64,000 nt of DNA from CAZPHU01 sp964586285 (lineage in GTDB: Bacteria; Fibrobacterota; Chitinivibrionia; Chitinivibrionales; CAYFVL01): the NCBI GenBank assembly GCA_964586285.1, contig CAZPHU010000001.1, positions 1 to 64,000 of the forward strand, in the 5' to 3' direction. Below are positions 50,848 through 60,311 of this stretch, piece by piece (within the stretch, counting starts at the first letter, position 1; each line of letters starts with the position of its first letter). A program made the translations under genes and the position numbers. The notes under the pieces are model-generated. The model ran no database searches and had not been told where the DNA came from. It saw only the letters and a list, made by a program, of their open reading frames with translations.

Positions 50848-51836
50848 GTTCTTTGCTGGTTTTTGGTGGATCGGGTTTTGTAGGCACACACCTTATCAAC
50901 ATGCTGAGTGATACATTTGATACCATTTACAACGCTGATATACGCACCCCCGGATGGCGATTGAACAATAAATGCCAAATCAATAATAGAGCAAAACACG
51001 TTTACTGTGATGTGCGCCGGCCGATAGATTCAGATTTGTTTGAAACGAAAATTTCGGCTGTTGTAAATTTAGCGGCCGTACACACCAGCCCAGGTCACGA
51101 GCCTCATGAATATTTCGAGACTAATATCATGGGAGCGCGACACATTTGCGATTATGCAGCAAAAGAGGGTATCAACCAGATATTCTTTACCAGTTCTATT
51201 TCAGTATACGGACCGGGTGAAGATGAAAAAGACGAAGAAACCATTCCAATGCCCTCGATCCCCTACGGTTCATCTAAAATAATAGCGGAATACATTCATA
51301 GAGAATGGTTGCACGCAGGTTCGGACAGAAAGCTTTCTGTTGTAAGACCGGCTGTCATCTTTGGTCTCGGTGAAGGTGGAAATTTCACACGGATAGCAAA
51401 TGCTCTTGAAAAAGGAGTTTTCGCTTACCCCGGTAGAGCCGATACAATTAAGGGATGCCTTTACGTGAAAGATTTGTGCAGGTATATTTGTGAGCGTTTA
51501 GAAAAAGAGAAGAGATATAGTCTGGTCAATTTCTGTTACTCGGAAAAAATAACAATTCAACAAATAGTACGAACCCTAAAAGAGCAACTGGGGTACAAAT
51601 CACCGGAATTTGTAATTCCATGGTGGTTCATTAGCAGCGGAGTCTCTCTTCTAAATGCTGTAAACCTTCCCTATGTAAAGCGTATGGGAATAGTGCCTGA
51701 CCGTATAATAAAACTGGTAAATTCAACAAACATAAGTTCCGAAAGACTAAAACAATCTGGTTTTTCTATTGAATACCCTTTTGCGGAAGCAGTTAAGGAC
51801 TGGGCGCGTGATTGCAATGGAAGGACGCTCTATTGA
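50844..51836 (+). CDS. NAD-dependent sugar epimerase/dehydratase (extended SDR)
   Basis: 330 residues. Rossmann GGSGFVGTHLINML at residues 8-21, catalytic Ser/Tyr-x-x-x-Lys in FFTSSISVYGPGED and YGSSKIIAEYIH, and RPAVIFGLGEGGNFTRIA. It should make a nucleotide sugar for the EPS. Last gene of the plus-strand run; terminator overlaps the stop. Confidence 0.88.
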   Translation: MSSLLVFGGSGFVGTHLINMLSDTFDTIYNADIRTPGWRLNNKCQINNRAKHVYCDVRRPIDSDLFETKISAVVNLAAVHTSPGHEPHEYFETNIMGARHICDYAAKEGINQIFFTSSISVYGPGEDEKDEETIPMPSIPYGSSKIIAEYIHREWLHAGSDRKLSVVRPAVIFGLGEGGNFTRIANALEKGVFAYPGRADTIKGCLYVKDLCRYICERLEKEKRYSLVNFCYSEKITIQQIVRTLKEQLGYKSPEFVIPWWFISSGVSLLNAVNLPYVKRMGIVPDRIIKLVNSTNISSERLKQSGFSIEYPFAEAVKDWARDCNGRTLY

Positions 51837-51857
51837 TATTTTAGAGCGTCATTTTTT
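51824..51857 (+). terminator. Terminator of the plus-strand EPS genes
   Basis: GACGCTCTA (51824-51832) / TAGAGCGTC (51842-51850), 9-base loop, then ATTTTTT. The 5' arm lies in the last codons of the epimerase. Confidence 0.82.
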
Positions 51858-53874
51858 ACCTGAAGCGGATCCGCCTTGTAAGCACATTTCCTTTATGCTT
51901 AAGATGTATGATGTATATTTGATTCGACAGATTAAAATTCTCTAAGGACTTTTTTAGGTCTAATTGATGGTGACCCGATTCATACATCTTCCCGTTGATT
52001 ATTTTCAAAAATTTTCCTCGCATATCGAATAAATTTAAATGCACCCCGCCTCCGGTGGGAAGAGAGAAATCGAGTTTTGTTCCTCGTACATTCATGGTCA
52101 GTTGCTTTTTTGCTCTCCCCCGGCTTTCACCGAAACTTTTTGAAATCGGCTCCAGATTTTTCACGGGTGCAGCCTTTTTTGAAAAACGTATCGCGTCGGC
52201 ACATGCACCCTCACTACCATTCTTGCCGCTAAGAAGCCTGATTTTACCTGCCCCGCTGAAACAAAAAGTGCCCAAATAGTTCCACTTCGCGCCGTTCACC
52301 CTCTGGTCTACGTTTTCTATGAGAAAAGTACCGCTGTCACATTCTATCTCGAAACTCACATCATCGGGACGCCCTTCAGCTGCGGTCCAACATGCAAAGA
52401 GTTCATACTTACCGAAAACGCCGGCATTATTGAGCGTCCATTCAAACCATTCATCCGTTTCGGCCTGCGAGTACAGGTAGTCCGGTCCGTAATATCCGGC
52501 AAAATGATTGGAGCTGCTCCACCCAAAAGATGAAGAGTTTACTGTATCGGTGTTATCGATAACAAACTCAGGCAGAGGATCGATAACTTTTAAGTACAAT
52601 GTGAAAATCTCCTCGATTCCCTCCCCCGTAACACTCACAATTATGGAGTCAGTTGTCGGCGAATCCGGAGCATTACCGGATATCGATTCGTTATAAAGGT
52701 CCACCCATGAAGGCGAATACAATAGATCAACAGAGTAATGAGCATTCTGTGATTTGTCCATATCAAGTGCATAGTTAAAGGATTGGTTAACAACAACATC
52801 GGCTTCATCCCTGCTCTTTCGCAACATTCCTCTCCTCTGCCCGAGAGCGGTTCCATTGCTGACATTGTAGTCTCGGTCAAAAACAAAAACATACGCTTGT
52901 TCCCCATTTTCAAACGATCCCAACTGAACGCGCGCCTGGATCGTGCCGTCATCCCAATTAACTGGAATTGCCGTAGAGAGTTTTGTACATTCTTCGTAGA
53001 CCGGCCGGTTACCGATTTCGATTCGCGCGCCCGCGTTTTCTCCGACCGCTACATAGACGTCATCAAACATCGGATGACAATCGGGGGTTGTACGGCCGTA
53101 CCCATTTATTCTTACTTTTTCGAACCGGTCCTCCATGCCGCATTGTACCTGTGTAGACGGACGATTCGTCAGCGTCTGAATACCATTGCTGCCAAGCTCA
53201 TGTAAGAAAATTTGGCCAGTTTCATCCGCTCTTCCTTTTACCAAAGCCCACAACCTCAACCATTCTCCTTTTCTGAAACTCCATTGTCGCTCAAGAGTAC
53301 CGTGCATGCTTCCTGTAGGAGCAGGCCCAAGACAATCATCGTTTCCGTCCAAGAAAACAGTGTTACCGACTAAAACAGGCAACACAAGGTCATCATCTGT
53401 AGTGCTGCTTCCCTGAACCCATAGCTGTTTCCAATTAGTCCCATTTTCGGTTCCTTCACCGGGGAAATTATCCTGTTCGGGAAGATATATCCACCAGCTT
53501 ACAAACAGGTCGGTTACCCCCCCGGGAGGCAATGCTACTTCAGCAAATTTGCGGTATCCATCGCTCATATCCGCTCTGAATGCAAGATTTCCGCTTATGG
53601 AGCTTTCAGATGAATAGCGTGGATTTCCCTCGGTAGCATTCCATTGTCCGATTATCGCTGATCCGTTTCCCGTTTTAACAGCTTGACCATCACTACCCCC
53701 CTCAAAATCGTCAAAGAAAACCACATCAGGCCCTTGATCCCCGAATCCAGACCCACTGATTTCTATCAAGCCGTCCTGCGCCATTTCCCCAATAACCTGA
53801 GTAACCACCGGCTGCCCCCAGCCAAGAGGTAAATAAATCAACATCAATAAAAAGCATTTTCCTGTTACTCTCAT
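51856..53874 (-). CDS. Secreted beta-sandwich protein with T9SS-like sorting tail
   Basis: 672 residues. Signal peptide (FLLMLIYLPLGWG). Residues about 20-60 are IPT/TIG-like (LIEISGSGFGDQGPDVVFFD), then about 60-300 a LamG/jelly-roll (DLFVSWWIYLPEQDNFPG, RINGYGRTTPD, FDDVYVAVGENAGARIEIG). Two further beta domains follow (about 400-560, the second with DAIRFSKKA). The end LNLFDMRGKFLKIINGKMY ... IYIIHLKHKGNVLTRRI is a typical Por/T9SS type A tail. No catalytic triad found. The N-terminal 300 residues are paralogous to the next gene. Confidence 0.75.
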   Translation of the reverse strand: MRVTGKCFLLMLIYLPLGWGQPVVTQVIGEMAQDGLIEISGSGFGDQGPDVVFFDDFEGGSDGQAVKTGNGSAIIGQWNATEGNPRYSSESSISGNLAFRADMSDGYRKFAEVALPPGGVTDLFVSWWIYLPEQDNFPGEGTENGTNWKQLWVQGSSTTDDDLVLPVLVGNTVFLDGNDDCLGPAPTGSMHGTLERQWSFRKGEWLRLWALVKGRADETGQIFLHELGSNGIQTLTNRPSTQVQCGMEDRFEKVRINGYGRTTPDCHPMFDDVYVAVGENAGARIEIGNRPVYEECTKLSTAIPVNWDDGTIQARVQLGSFENGEQAYVFVFDRDYNVSNGTALGQRRGMLRKSRDEADVVVNQSFNYALDMDKSQNAHYSVDLLYSPSWVDLYNESISGNAPDSPTTDSIIVSVTGEGIEEIFTLYLKVIDPLPEFVIDNTDTVNSSSFGWSSSNHFAGYYGPDYLYSQAETDEWFEWTLNNAGVFGKYELFACWTAAEGRPDDVSFEIECDSGTFLIENVDQRVNGAKWNYLGTFCFSGAGKIRLLSGKNGSEGACADAIRFSKKAAPVKNLEPISKSFGESRGRAKKQLTMNVRGTKLDFSLPTGGGVHLNLFDMRGKFLKIINGKMYESGHHQLDLKKSLENFNLSNQIYIIHLKHKGNVLTRRIRFR

Positions 53875-53987
53875 AAGCCTCCGTTTCGAGTCTATTAAAG
53901 CGCTTAAACTTAAGCTAAAACCCTATACATAGACAATAATACGAAATGATGTTGATCAAATACTAACAGAAATCAAAAAAGCGCACT

Positions 53988-55058
53988 TTATTTGGTTTCA
54001 GGTAAAACCATACCGGAGCTTATTCGCCCCTTTGATGTTATTACAAAGATATAGGAGAGGTTCTTTTTGGATTGAGGAAAACGATAAAGATCGGCTACAA
54101 TAGAAGTATCGGTCCAATTTTTTACAACTCCAACAGCAAAATCGGTGCATTGAGTGTAGAGCGGAGAATTTCCTACCAAAACTCTTGCCCGCGCATGCTC
54201 TCCAGTTGCTATATAGATGTCGTCAAAAAACGGTTTTGAATCAGGAGTTTGTCTGCCATAGCCATTTATGTACACTCTTTCGAATATGCTTTTCGGATCA
54301 CAGAAAACTCGTATATTTTTCCTCTCGTCTATGGCCAGCATGCCCAAGGATGACAGCTCATGCAATGTAAGTTGTCCTTTTTTTTCATGATCCGCACTTA
54401 TGTATGCCCATAAATGGTGCCATTTTCCTTTTTTGAAAAGCCACTGCCTATTAGTAGTTGAGGGAATTTTGTTCGGGCGAACAGAAGTCAAGCAATCGTC
54501 GTTACCGTCGATTAATATTTCTTTTCCTACCATTGCCGGTATTGCCAGATCATCATCAGTTGTGTTCTCACCCATAATCCATATCATTTTCCAGTTTATC
54601 CCGTTTGAATTCTTTTCTCCCGGGAAATAGTTATTCTCAGGTAAGTATTGCCACCATGAAATAAAGAGCTGCCTCGTCCCATTCTCATCAAATTTTGCTT
54701 CCAGCAAATTCCGATATCCACTGCTCATGTCCGCCTGCGCAGCTAATGAACCGGAAACACAGGTTTGGTTGGAATAGTAAAAATCTCCCTCCCTTCTATG
54801 CCATCCTCCTATTTCGCAACTGCCGGCCCCAGTGTCCACTTTTTCGCTGTTTTCTCCTTTTTCAAATCTTTCGAACAGATGTATGTTTGGCCCATGTCTA
54901 CCGAACCCGACCCCCTCAATGACGGTTCTTTCCGGTGACTGCAGACGCCTGACATCGTAAATAGCTACATCACTTTCGGCAAAGGATAAGAGTGCAAATA
55001 CCGCCGAAAAGTAAATGGAGGTGCAAAATTTCAATTTGTATCTTTCTAACCGCCACAT
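53988..55058 (-). CDS. Secreted paralogue of the neighbouring beta-sandwich protein
   Basis: 356 residues. N-terminal signal (CTSIYFSAVFALLSFAES), then VIEGVGFGRHGPNIHLFERF, LFISWWQYLPENNYFPGE, VYINGYGRQTPDSKPFFDD and ATGEHARARVLVGN, all matching the N-terminal half of the 672-residue protein. It lacks the additional beta domains and the sorting tail, so it is probably periplasmic or released. 113 bases upstream of the paralogue on the same strand. Function unknown; possibly binding or modifying the EPS. Confidence 0.7.
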   Translation of the reverse strand: MWRLERYKLKFCTSIYFSAVFALLSFAESDVAIYDVRRLQSPERTVIEGVGFGRHGPNIHLFERFEKGENSEKVDTGAGSCEIGGWHRREGDFYYSNQTCVSGSLAAQADMSSGYRNLLEAKFDENGTRQLFISWWQYLPENNYFPGEKNSNGINWKMIWIMGENTTDDDLAIPAMVGKEILIDGNDDCLTSVRPNKIPSTTNRQWLFKKGKWHHLWAYISADHEKKGQLTLHELSSLGMLAIDERKNIRVFCDPKSIFERVYINGYGRQTPDSKPFFDDIYIATGEHARARVLVGNSPLYTQCTDFAVGVVKNWTDTSIVADLYRFPQSKKNLSYIFVITSKGRISSGMVLPETK

Positions 55059-55081
55059 CTCATTTTATTCTTTCTTTTCTT

Positions 55082-56584
55082 TTATTCCTCACTGAATGCT
55101 TTTGCGGCGACTTGCCTCTTCTTACTCTTTCTTGATAATTTTCGCACACGTTCTTTAAGCAATGTAATTTCCTCTCTATTTACAACACCTGAGAGCACAA
55201 CGGCCACGATATATCCTGAAAACAAGAGAGATCTGACGGCAATACTCATGATAATATCTTCAGGGGCAAGAAATTGTGCCACCGCATAAGTCAGTCCAGC
55301 AAAGAAAAAAACTTTATAAATATTGAAAAGCTTGTAATCGACAGGATACAAACGCTGGGCAAACAGATAATTAAGAACCACGGTAATGAGGTATGAAGTA
55401 TTAAGTGAAATCAGAGCACCCCAAATCATATATCTTGCAACGAGCAAAAAGTTTAAACCGATATTTACTGACCCCGCAATTATGTTTACTAATGTTATAA
55501 CTTTTGTTTTCTTCTCTATCATAATACCTGTTTCAAAATGATACTTTAACCCGAATATCAGCATGCCCAGAGCATACAAGGGAACATATTTCGCGGCATC
55601 ATGAAACTTTTCATCAGTCATAATTCTTACGATATCTTCCGCGTATATCGACAATCCAAGCCCGGCTGTTCCTATAACAAGTACATAGTAGCGCAATACC
55701 GATGCGTAAACATTTTTTGCATTTTTTTGCTTCATAATTGCGAATCTATGGGGTAAATAGCTCGCAAGAAATGGAGTCGTCATAAGTATGTGCAAGGAGG
55801 TGCCTATTTTCTGGGCTAGCGTATATAAACCTGTCTGCAGAGGTGAAAAATAGAAGTTTATGAAAAACTTATCAGATTGATTTACCAGCACTCTTGGTAT
55901 ACTAGAGAAGATAAGTGGGTAAGCAAACAACATTATATCCTTTGCAATACGCTTTGAAAAACCGATTCCGGTTGTAAAAAGTATAGGTATTGTTAAGATT
56001 ATCGCGTAAGTGGCCTTTGTTATCAAGGTAGAATAAAAAATGCCGATCACTCCGCTTTTGTATACTACTACAAACAAAATATTCAGCGATATTAGCATCA
56101 GCAAACGTGAAAAGGATACCGCGACGTACCTTTTGGAGGCGGCTTTTATTCTCATATAGGATAATCCGATTTCAACATTCAAACCAAATACCATAGCGGT
56201 TGAGCCGACTACGAATACCATTGTGTATTTTTCTGTATCAAAAATCAATTTTGATAATTGCGGCGAAAACAGTAGAAGCAAAACAAGTCCAAATGCGGAG
56301 AATACAAATGAAAGCAAATATGAAGTTGATATCACCATTTTACGATTTTTTTCGTCTTCCATATCGTAATAGAATCGTGCCGTGGCGGCATTCACTCCCA
56401 ATCCCAGCACTATCCCTATCAACTCCATCGTAATATTTACAAGCGACATAATTCCGTAATCGGAAGGTGATAAGTACTTTGTATATACGGGCAGAAGTAA
56501 AAATGAAGCTGCCTGAGTGGCTACCGCACCAATGCCGTAAATGCTAGTATGCTTTAGAAGAAATTTGAATTCTTTTATTTCCAA
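55082..56584 (-). CDS. Polysaccharide flippase (Wzx/MVF superfamily)
   Basis: 500 residues with about 12-14 transmembrane helices. Starts FKFLLKHTSIYGIGAVATQAA, then PVYTKYLSPSDYGIMSLVNI, the usual start of Wzx-type proteins, and FINFYFSPLQTGLYTLAQKIG. It moves lipid-linked sugar units across the inner membrane. 16 bases after the GT2 gene; C-terminus is basic. Confidence 0.88.
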   Translation of the reverse strand: MEIKEFKFLLKHTSIYGIGAVATQAASFLLLPVYTKYLSPSDYGIMSLVNITMELIGIVLGLGVNAATARFYYDMEDEKNRKMVISTSYLLSFVFSAFGLVLLLLFSPQLSKLIFDTEKYTMVFVVGSTAMVFGLNVEIGLSYMRIKAASKRYVAVSFSRLLMLISLNILFVVVYKSGVIGIFYSTLITKATYAIILTIPILFTTGIGFSKRIAKDIMLFAYPLIFSSIPRVLVNQSDKFFINFYFSPLQTGLYTLAQKIGTSLHILMTTPFLASYLPHRFAIMKQKNAKNVYASVLRYYVLVIGTAGLGLSIYAEDIVRIMTDEKFHDAAKYVPLYALGMLIFGLKYHFETGIMIEKKTKVITLVNIIAGSVNIGLNFLLVARYMIWGALISLNTSYLITVVLNYLFAQRLYPVDYKLFNIYKVFFFAGLTYAVAQFLAPEDIIMSIAVRSLLFSGYIVAVVLSGVVNREEITLLKERVRKLSRKSKKRQVAAKAFSEE

Positions 56585-56600
56585 GATATACCTTTCCTTT

Positions 56601-57764
56601 TTATCCCTTTCTTGGCTGCCAGGTCACCATTCTTCGACCCCTTAAAAATTTTATGAACGCCTGCATTGAAGCTTTGTTTATCAATATGAAATAGTAGGGA
56701 AAATTCAAAAGCGGTGAGCGTATTCCAAGCTTTTCTGCGGCGGGAGTAACAAAATATGTAAGGTACAGCAGGCTCTGAAATACAAACAGCGCAGTGTACA
56801 CCGCACCATAAGGTGTCAAAAAAGCGTTTGCCACATATGCAGCTATCATAAATAAAAAGGTCATATAACGAAGAATTTTATGTGATAAAAGTTGCCATGC
56901 GAATATAAGATTTCCGAATGGTGATAATAGTTGTCTCATATCCAGCAGCCCCCAAAAAGCTCTTAACGCAACGCGTACACGCATCCGATATTCATCATCG
57001 GACTCTTTAAGGCTGTATTCATTTAAAATTGCTTCAGGCTCGTATACAACACGAAATCCCTGCTTAACGACTTGAAGAGGCTCTACAAAATCAGGTAATT
57101 GATCTGCTCGCATCGGTATGTATAATTCTTTACGCATGGCATCTACACCACCGTCAACTCCTACTACCGATCCGATTCTTGTTTCCTGCCTGCGAAGTAA
57201 ATTTTCATACTTCATATATGTAGAACATCCGTCCCCAATCGGCCGTCCGTCCTCATTAACATATATCATTTTTCCTGTAACATATCCTACTGAAGAATCA
57301 TTGAAATTGGCTACCAGCTTTTTTATTGAATCTGATGCGTGGATTGAATTGGCGTCGGAAAAAACCAAAATTTCCCCCTGTGCTTCCCTTACTGCTCTGT
57401 TTATCGCCAGAGTTTTACCGCCTCGTTTTTGTTGACGTAATAGTTTTACGCCTCGGGTTTTAAATGATTCTGCAATTTCATCTGTTTTATCGGACGAGCA
57501 GTCGGATACAACGATAATTTCACGTTTTTCCTTTGGATAATCCAGTCCCAACTTGTTTTCAAGTGTCTCTGCTATAAAGCTTTCCTCATTATATGCTGCG
57601 ATAATAATACTGACAGTGGGTACATAATTTTGGTTTTTTTTGACATCTCTTCTCAATATATACCCCATTATAGCTGCAACAAGCGGATAACCCATATATA
57701 TGTAAATGATAATTATCACTGAAACCGCCATCGTTAAAAGAAGAGCCAACTCATTCGCACTCAT
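56601..57764 (-). CDS. Membrane glycosyltransferase, family 2
   Basis: 387 residues. N-terminal helix, GT2 domain (VSIIIAAYNEESFIAETLEN, VVSDCSSDKTDEIAE, VFSDANSIHASDSIKKL with the DxD-like metal site, and the acceptor region), three or four C-terminal helices. This layout is like processive or IcaA/HasA-like enzymes, but the short length fits single sugar transfer. ATG overlaps the stop of the GT4 gene. Confidence 0.87.
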   Translation of the reverse strand: MSANELALLLTMAVSVIIIIYIYMGYPLVAAIMGYILRRDVKKNQNYVPTVSIIIAAYNEESFIAETLENKLGLDYPKEKREIIVVSDCSSDKTDEIAESFKTRGVKLLRQQKRGGKTLAINRAVREAQGEILVFSDANSIHASDSIKKLVANFNDSSVGYVTGKMIYVNEDGRPIGDGCSTYMKYENLLRRQETRIGSVVGVDGGVDAMRKELYIPMRADQLPDFVEPLQVVKQGFRVVYEPEAILNEYSLKESDDEYRMRVRVALRAFWGLLDMRQLLSPFGNLIFAWQLLSHKILRYMTFLFMIAAYVANAFLTPYGAVYTALFVFQSLLYLTYFVTPAAEKLGIRSPLLNFPYYFILINKASMQAFIKFLRGRRMVTWQPRKG

Positions 57765-58939
57765 TCAAAAACCTCCTTCTTTGTGATCTCTCTTGCAAGT
57801 GATGACGGATAGAGAATGCTTATATATATCTTTTCATACTCCGCAAACATCTTTTGCGTTGAATACTCCTTTTTCACCAATTCATATGCTGCCCGAGCGA
57901 CTTTTTTTGCTTCAGCCTTATTTCGTTGTACGTAAGCCATCAGTTTTGCAGTATGCTCAGGATCATCCTTTCTTATGTAATATCCGGTTTCCCCATCTGA
58001 AAGGATTTTTGGAATATTACCAACTTCAGTACTTATAATAGGTACCTGAGACGATGCTGCCTCAAGAAAAGACATTGGCAGACCTTCATCTTTGGATGTC
58101 AGTACAAATGCATCAGAAGCCCTAAGCAGGTCGTCGATATCCTTTCTAAACCCCAAAAGTAAGACCTTTTCAGAGAGATTATTATTCTTAATTCGCTGCT
58201 CCAATTTCCCTTTTAACGGCCCTTCACCGACTATTATAAATTTACTATTTCCTTCGCGATTGTTTATCTTACCAGCAGCATCTATAAACACCTCATGATT
58301 TTTCTGTTCATTCAGGCGTCCCACAGTCGTATATACGAACTCTTCTTTTACAATTCCCAACTTCTCACGTATTCTGTTTCTTTTTATTCTATCATTCTTA
58401 TACTTTTCAACAAATATACCATTGCCAATTATCTTTATTTTTTCAGCCGCAATGCCCTTTTTTATCAAATGCTGTCTGATCGGTTCAGACACAGCTGTAA
58501 TAGTGGGAAAGAACCTGTATAAAAACACCTCTATTGCGGTCATAACATGAAACTTAAAAGGACGCTTATCACGAAACCACAAATGGCATGTTGCCGTTAC
58601 GGATATTTTCGTCATTCTGTTGAGAATATATCCATAAATTGAAGGCTTATAGCCGTGTGAATGTATAAGCGCGACTTCCCACTTCGTTAGTTTTTTGGCT
58701 GTCGCAATAAGGTCACTTAACATACTTGTATTTCGAACTACCAGTTTCTTTGCATCTATTCCAAGATCTAAAGCTCTTTGGTACAGTTCATTCTCTTCTT
58801 CTTCTCTTTTTACAATACATCCAACCAACGGTTTGAATACATCACTGCTTTTCATCTGCAAGGACAAATTCAACAACACGGTTTCGGCACCATACAGCCC
58901 TTCACTTTCAATAAAATGCATGATAACTATTTTATTCAT
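57761..58939 (-). CDS. Glycosyltransferase, family 4
   Basis: 392 residues. GT-B fold: N-terminal MHFIESEGLYGAETVLLNLS, C-terminal VYTTVGRLNEQKNHEVFIDA and AFVLTSKDEGLPMSFLEAASS (E-x7-E nucleotide-sugar motif). Retaining transfer of a sugar to a lipid-linked acceptor in the cytoplasm. Overlaps the GT2 gene and follows the ligase gene by four bases. Confidence 0.9.
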   Translation of the reverse strand: MNKIVIMHFIESEGLYGAETVLLNLSLQMKSSDVFKPLVGCIVKREEEENELYQRALDLGIDAKKLVVRNTSMLSDLIATAKKLTKWEVALIHSHGYKPSIYGYILNRMTKISVTATCHLWFRDKRPFKFHVMTAIEVFLYRFFPTITAVSEPIRQHLIKKGIAAEKIKIIGNGIFVEKYKNDRIKRNRIREKLGIVKEEFVYTTVGRLNEQKNHEVFIDAAGKINNREGNSKFIIVGEGPLKGKLEQRIKNNNLSEKVLLLGFRKDIDDLLRASDAFVLTSKDEGLPMSFLEAASSQVPIISTEVGNIPKILSDGETGYYIRKDDPEHTAKLMAYVQRNKAEAKKVARAAYELVKKEYSTQKMFAEYEKIYISILYPSSLAREITKKEVFE

Positions 58940-58943
58940 GCTA

Positions 58944-60311
58944 TTATCCTTCCCGCTTGTTTAGTTTACAGATAGAAAAGCGATATTTTCCGGACGGCTC
59001 AGGTAGAATTTCATTAACCAGCCTAAGATCGACGCGAGCTTTTTCCTGGAATAATTCATTGAAATATTTCATTAGCTGTTGCTTAGTATCATGGTTATAT
59101 CCTTTAGCCGGCACAACATTTATTATCAGAGCATCCAATGATTCTTGAACTATTTGCATTTGCTCTATGCCGGCATACTTTGTCAATGTATTTTCAATCA
59201 AGGAAACCCCTGCCACACGGGACCCGTCGTGACGAATAAGGAAATCTGCGATTCTTCCTGTTACGCTCCCCATGAGGGGCAAACCTCTTCCGCAGCTGCA
59301 TTTGCGCTCTATCGGCACCCCGATATCTTCAACCTGGTATCGTACGAACGGCATTGCTCTATTCATAAGATCGGTCACAATTATCTTACCACCCTCACCC
59401 TGTTTTACGGGAGAACCGTCATCATTAAGGAACTCTACATACAAATGTTCTATATTTAAATGTAACCCTTCATGGTATTCGCATTCCGACGATATCAGGC
59501 TCACCTCCTCACAGCCATACCTATCAAATACATCTGCATTAAAACTCTTTTGTATCTTCGATCTTTCATGGGGCATCAACATCATAGACGTTGATACAAT
59601 CCCCTTTGGCCGTATTTCCTCGATTCCCAACTTTTCTACCATCTGTGCAAGAATGAACAAAGAATGCGCATGACCGAAGAGGATGGTTGGCTGCATTTTT
59701 TTCCATTGTGCAGCAAAAAACTTTACCGAACTGTCGGTAATATCCATTGTATCAAGATAGATCGTCGGTTTTAGCAGGAAATATCGAGCCTTCTCTTTTA
59801 GAGTTTTGGGTAGTTTTGGATTTCCCCAAACTGCACCAACTGGCTCCCCATATTTCCATCCAGACCACTGATCATGTCTCAAAGCAACGGCATTGCGCAT
59901 CTCGCTGCATTCCTCAGTTATATATAAATCCAGGGCCTTTCCTGTCGATCCGCCTGTTTTAAAATGCATTAAGTCTGATGTATTGAAACCGTTTGTAATA
60001 AGGTTTAAACCCTGTTCCCTTACATCATTTTTGCTTAAAACGGGAACACCTTCAAAATCTTCCTTTGACTTAATATCACAAGGATGAATACCTGCCTTGT
60101 CCAGACGGTTACGATAAAACAAATTTTTTTCATATATATAACTCAAGAGTCCACGTAATTTCTCCCATTGTCTTTTATACAACTCGTTTTCGGAAAGATA
60201 TTGAGTTTTTTCAACTTCCTGCCAATATTTGTTTTTCGGACTTCCGGTAATCTTATCAATAATCGGATCAGCCAAAGCTCTTCTTAGCATTGCCGCAGTG
60301 GATTGTTCCAT
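58944..60311 (-). CDS. CapK/PaaK-like adenylate-forming ligase
   Basis: 455 residues from the ATG at 60311 (GGGAG upstream), overlapping the GT gene by about 44 bases. Phenylacetate-CoA-ligase fold: FKTGGSTGKALDLYIT (phosphate loop), FDRYGCEEVSLISSECEYHEG in two parts, MPFVRYQVEDIGVPIERKCSCGRGLPL (split). CapK relatives in capsule loci probably activate and attach an acyl or amino group to the polysaccharide. The Cys pair CSCGRG is usual in the family. Confidence 0.85.
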   Translation of the reverse strand: MEQSTAAMLRRALADPIIDKITGSPKNKYWQEVEKTQYLSENELYKRQWEKLRGLLSYIYEKNLFYRNRLDKAGIHPCDIKSKEDFEGVPVLSKNDVREQGLNLITNGFNTSDLMHFKTGGSTGKALDLYITEECSEMRNAVALRHDQWSGWKYGEPVGAVWGNPKLPKTLKEKARYFLLKPTIYLDTMDITDSSVKFFAAQWKKMQPTILFGHAHSLFILAQMVEKLGIEEIRPKGIVSTSMMLMPHERSKIQKSFNADVFDRYGCEEVSLISSECEYHEGLHLNIEHLYVEFLNDDGSPVKQGEGGKIIVTDLMNRAMPFVRYQVEDIGVPIERKCSCGRGLPLMGSVTGRIADFLIRHDGSRVAGVSLIENTLTKYAGIEQMQIVQESLDALIINVVPAKGYNHDTKQQLMKYFNELFQEKARVDLRLVNEILPEPSGKYRFSICKLNKREG

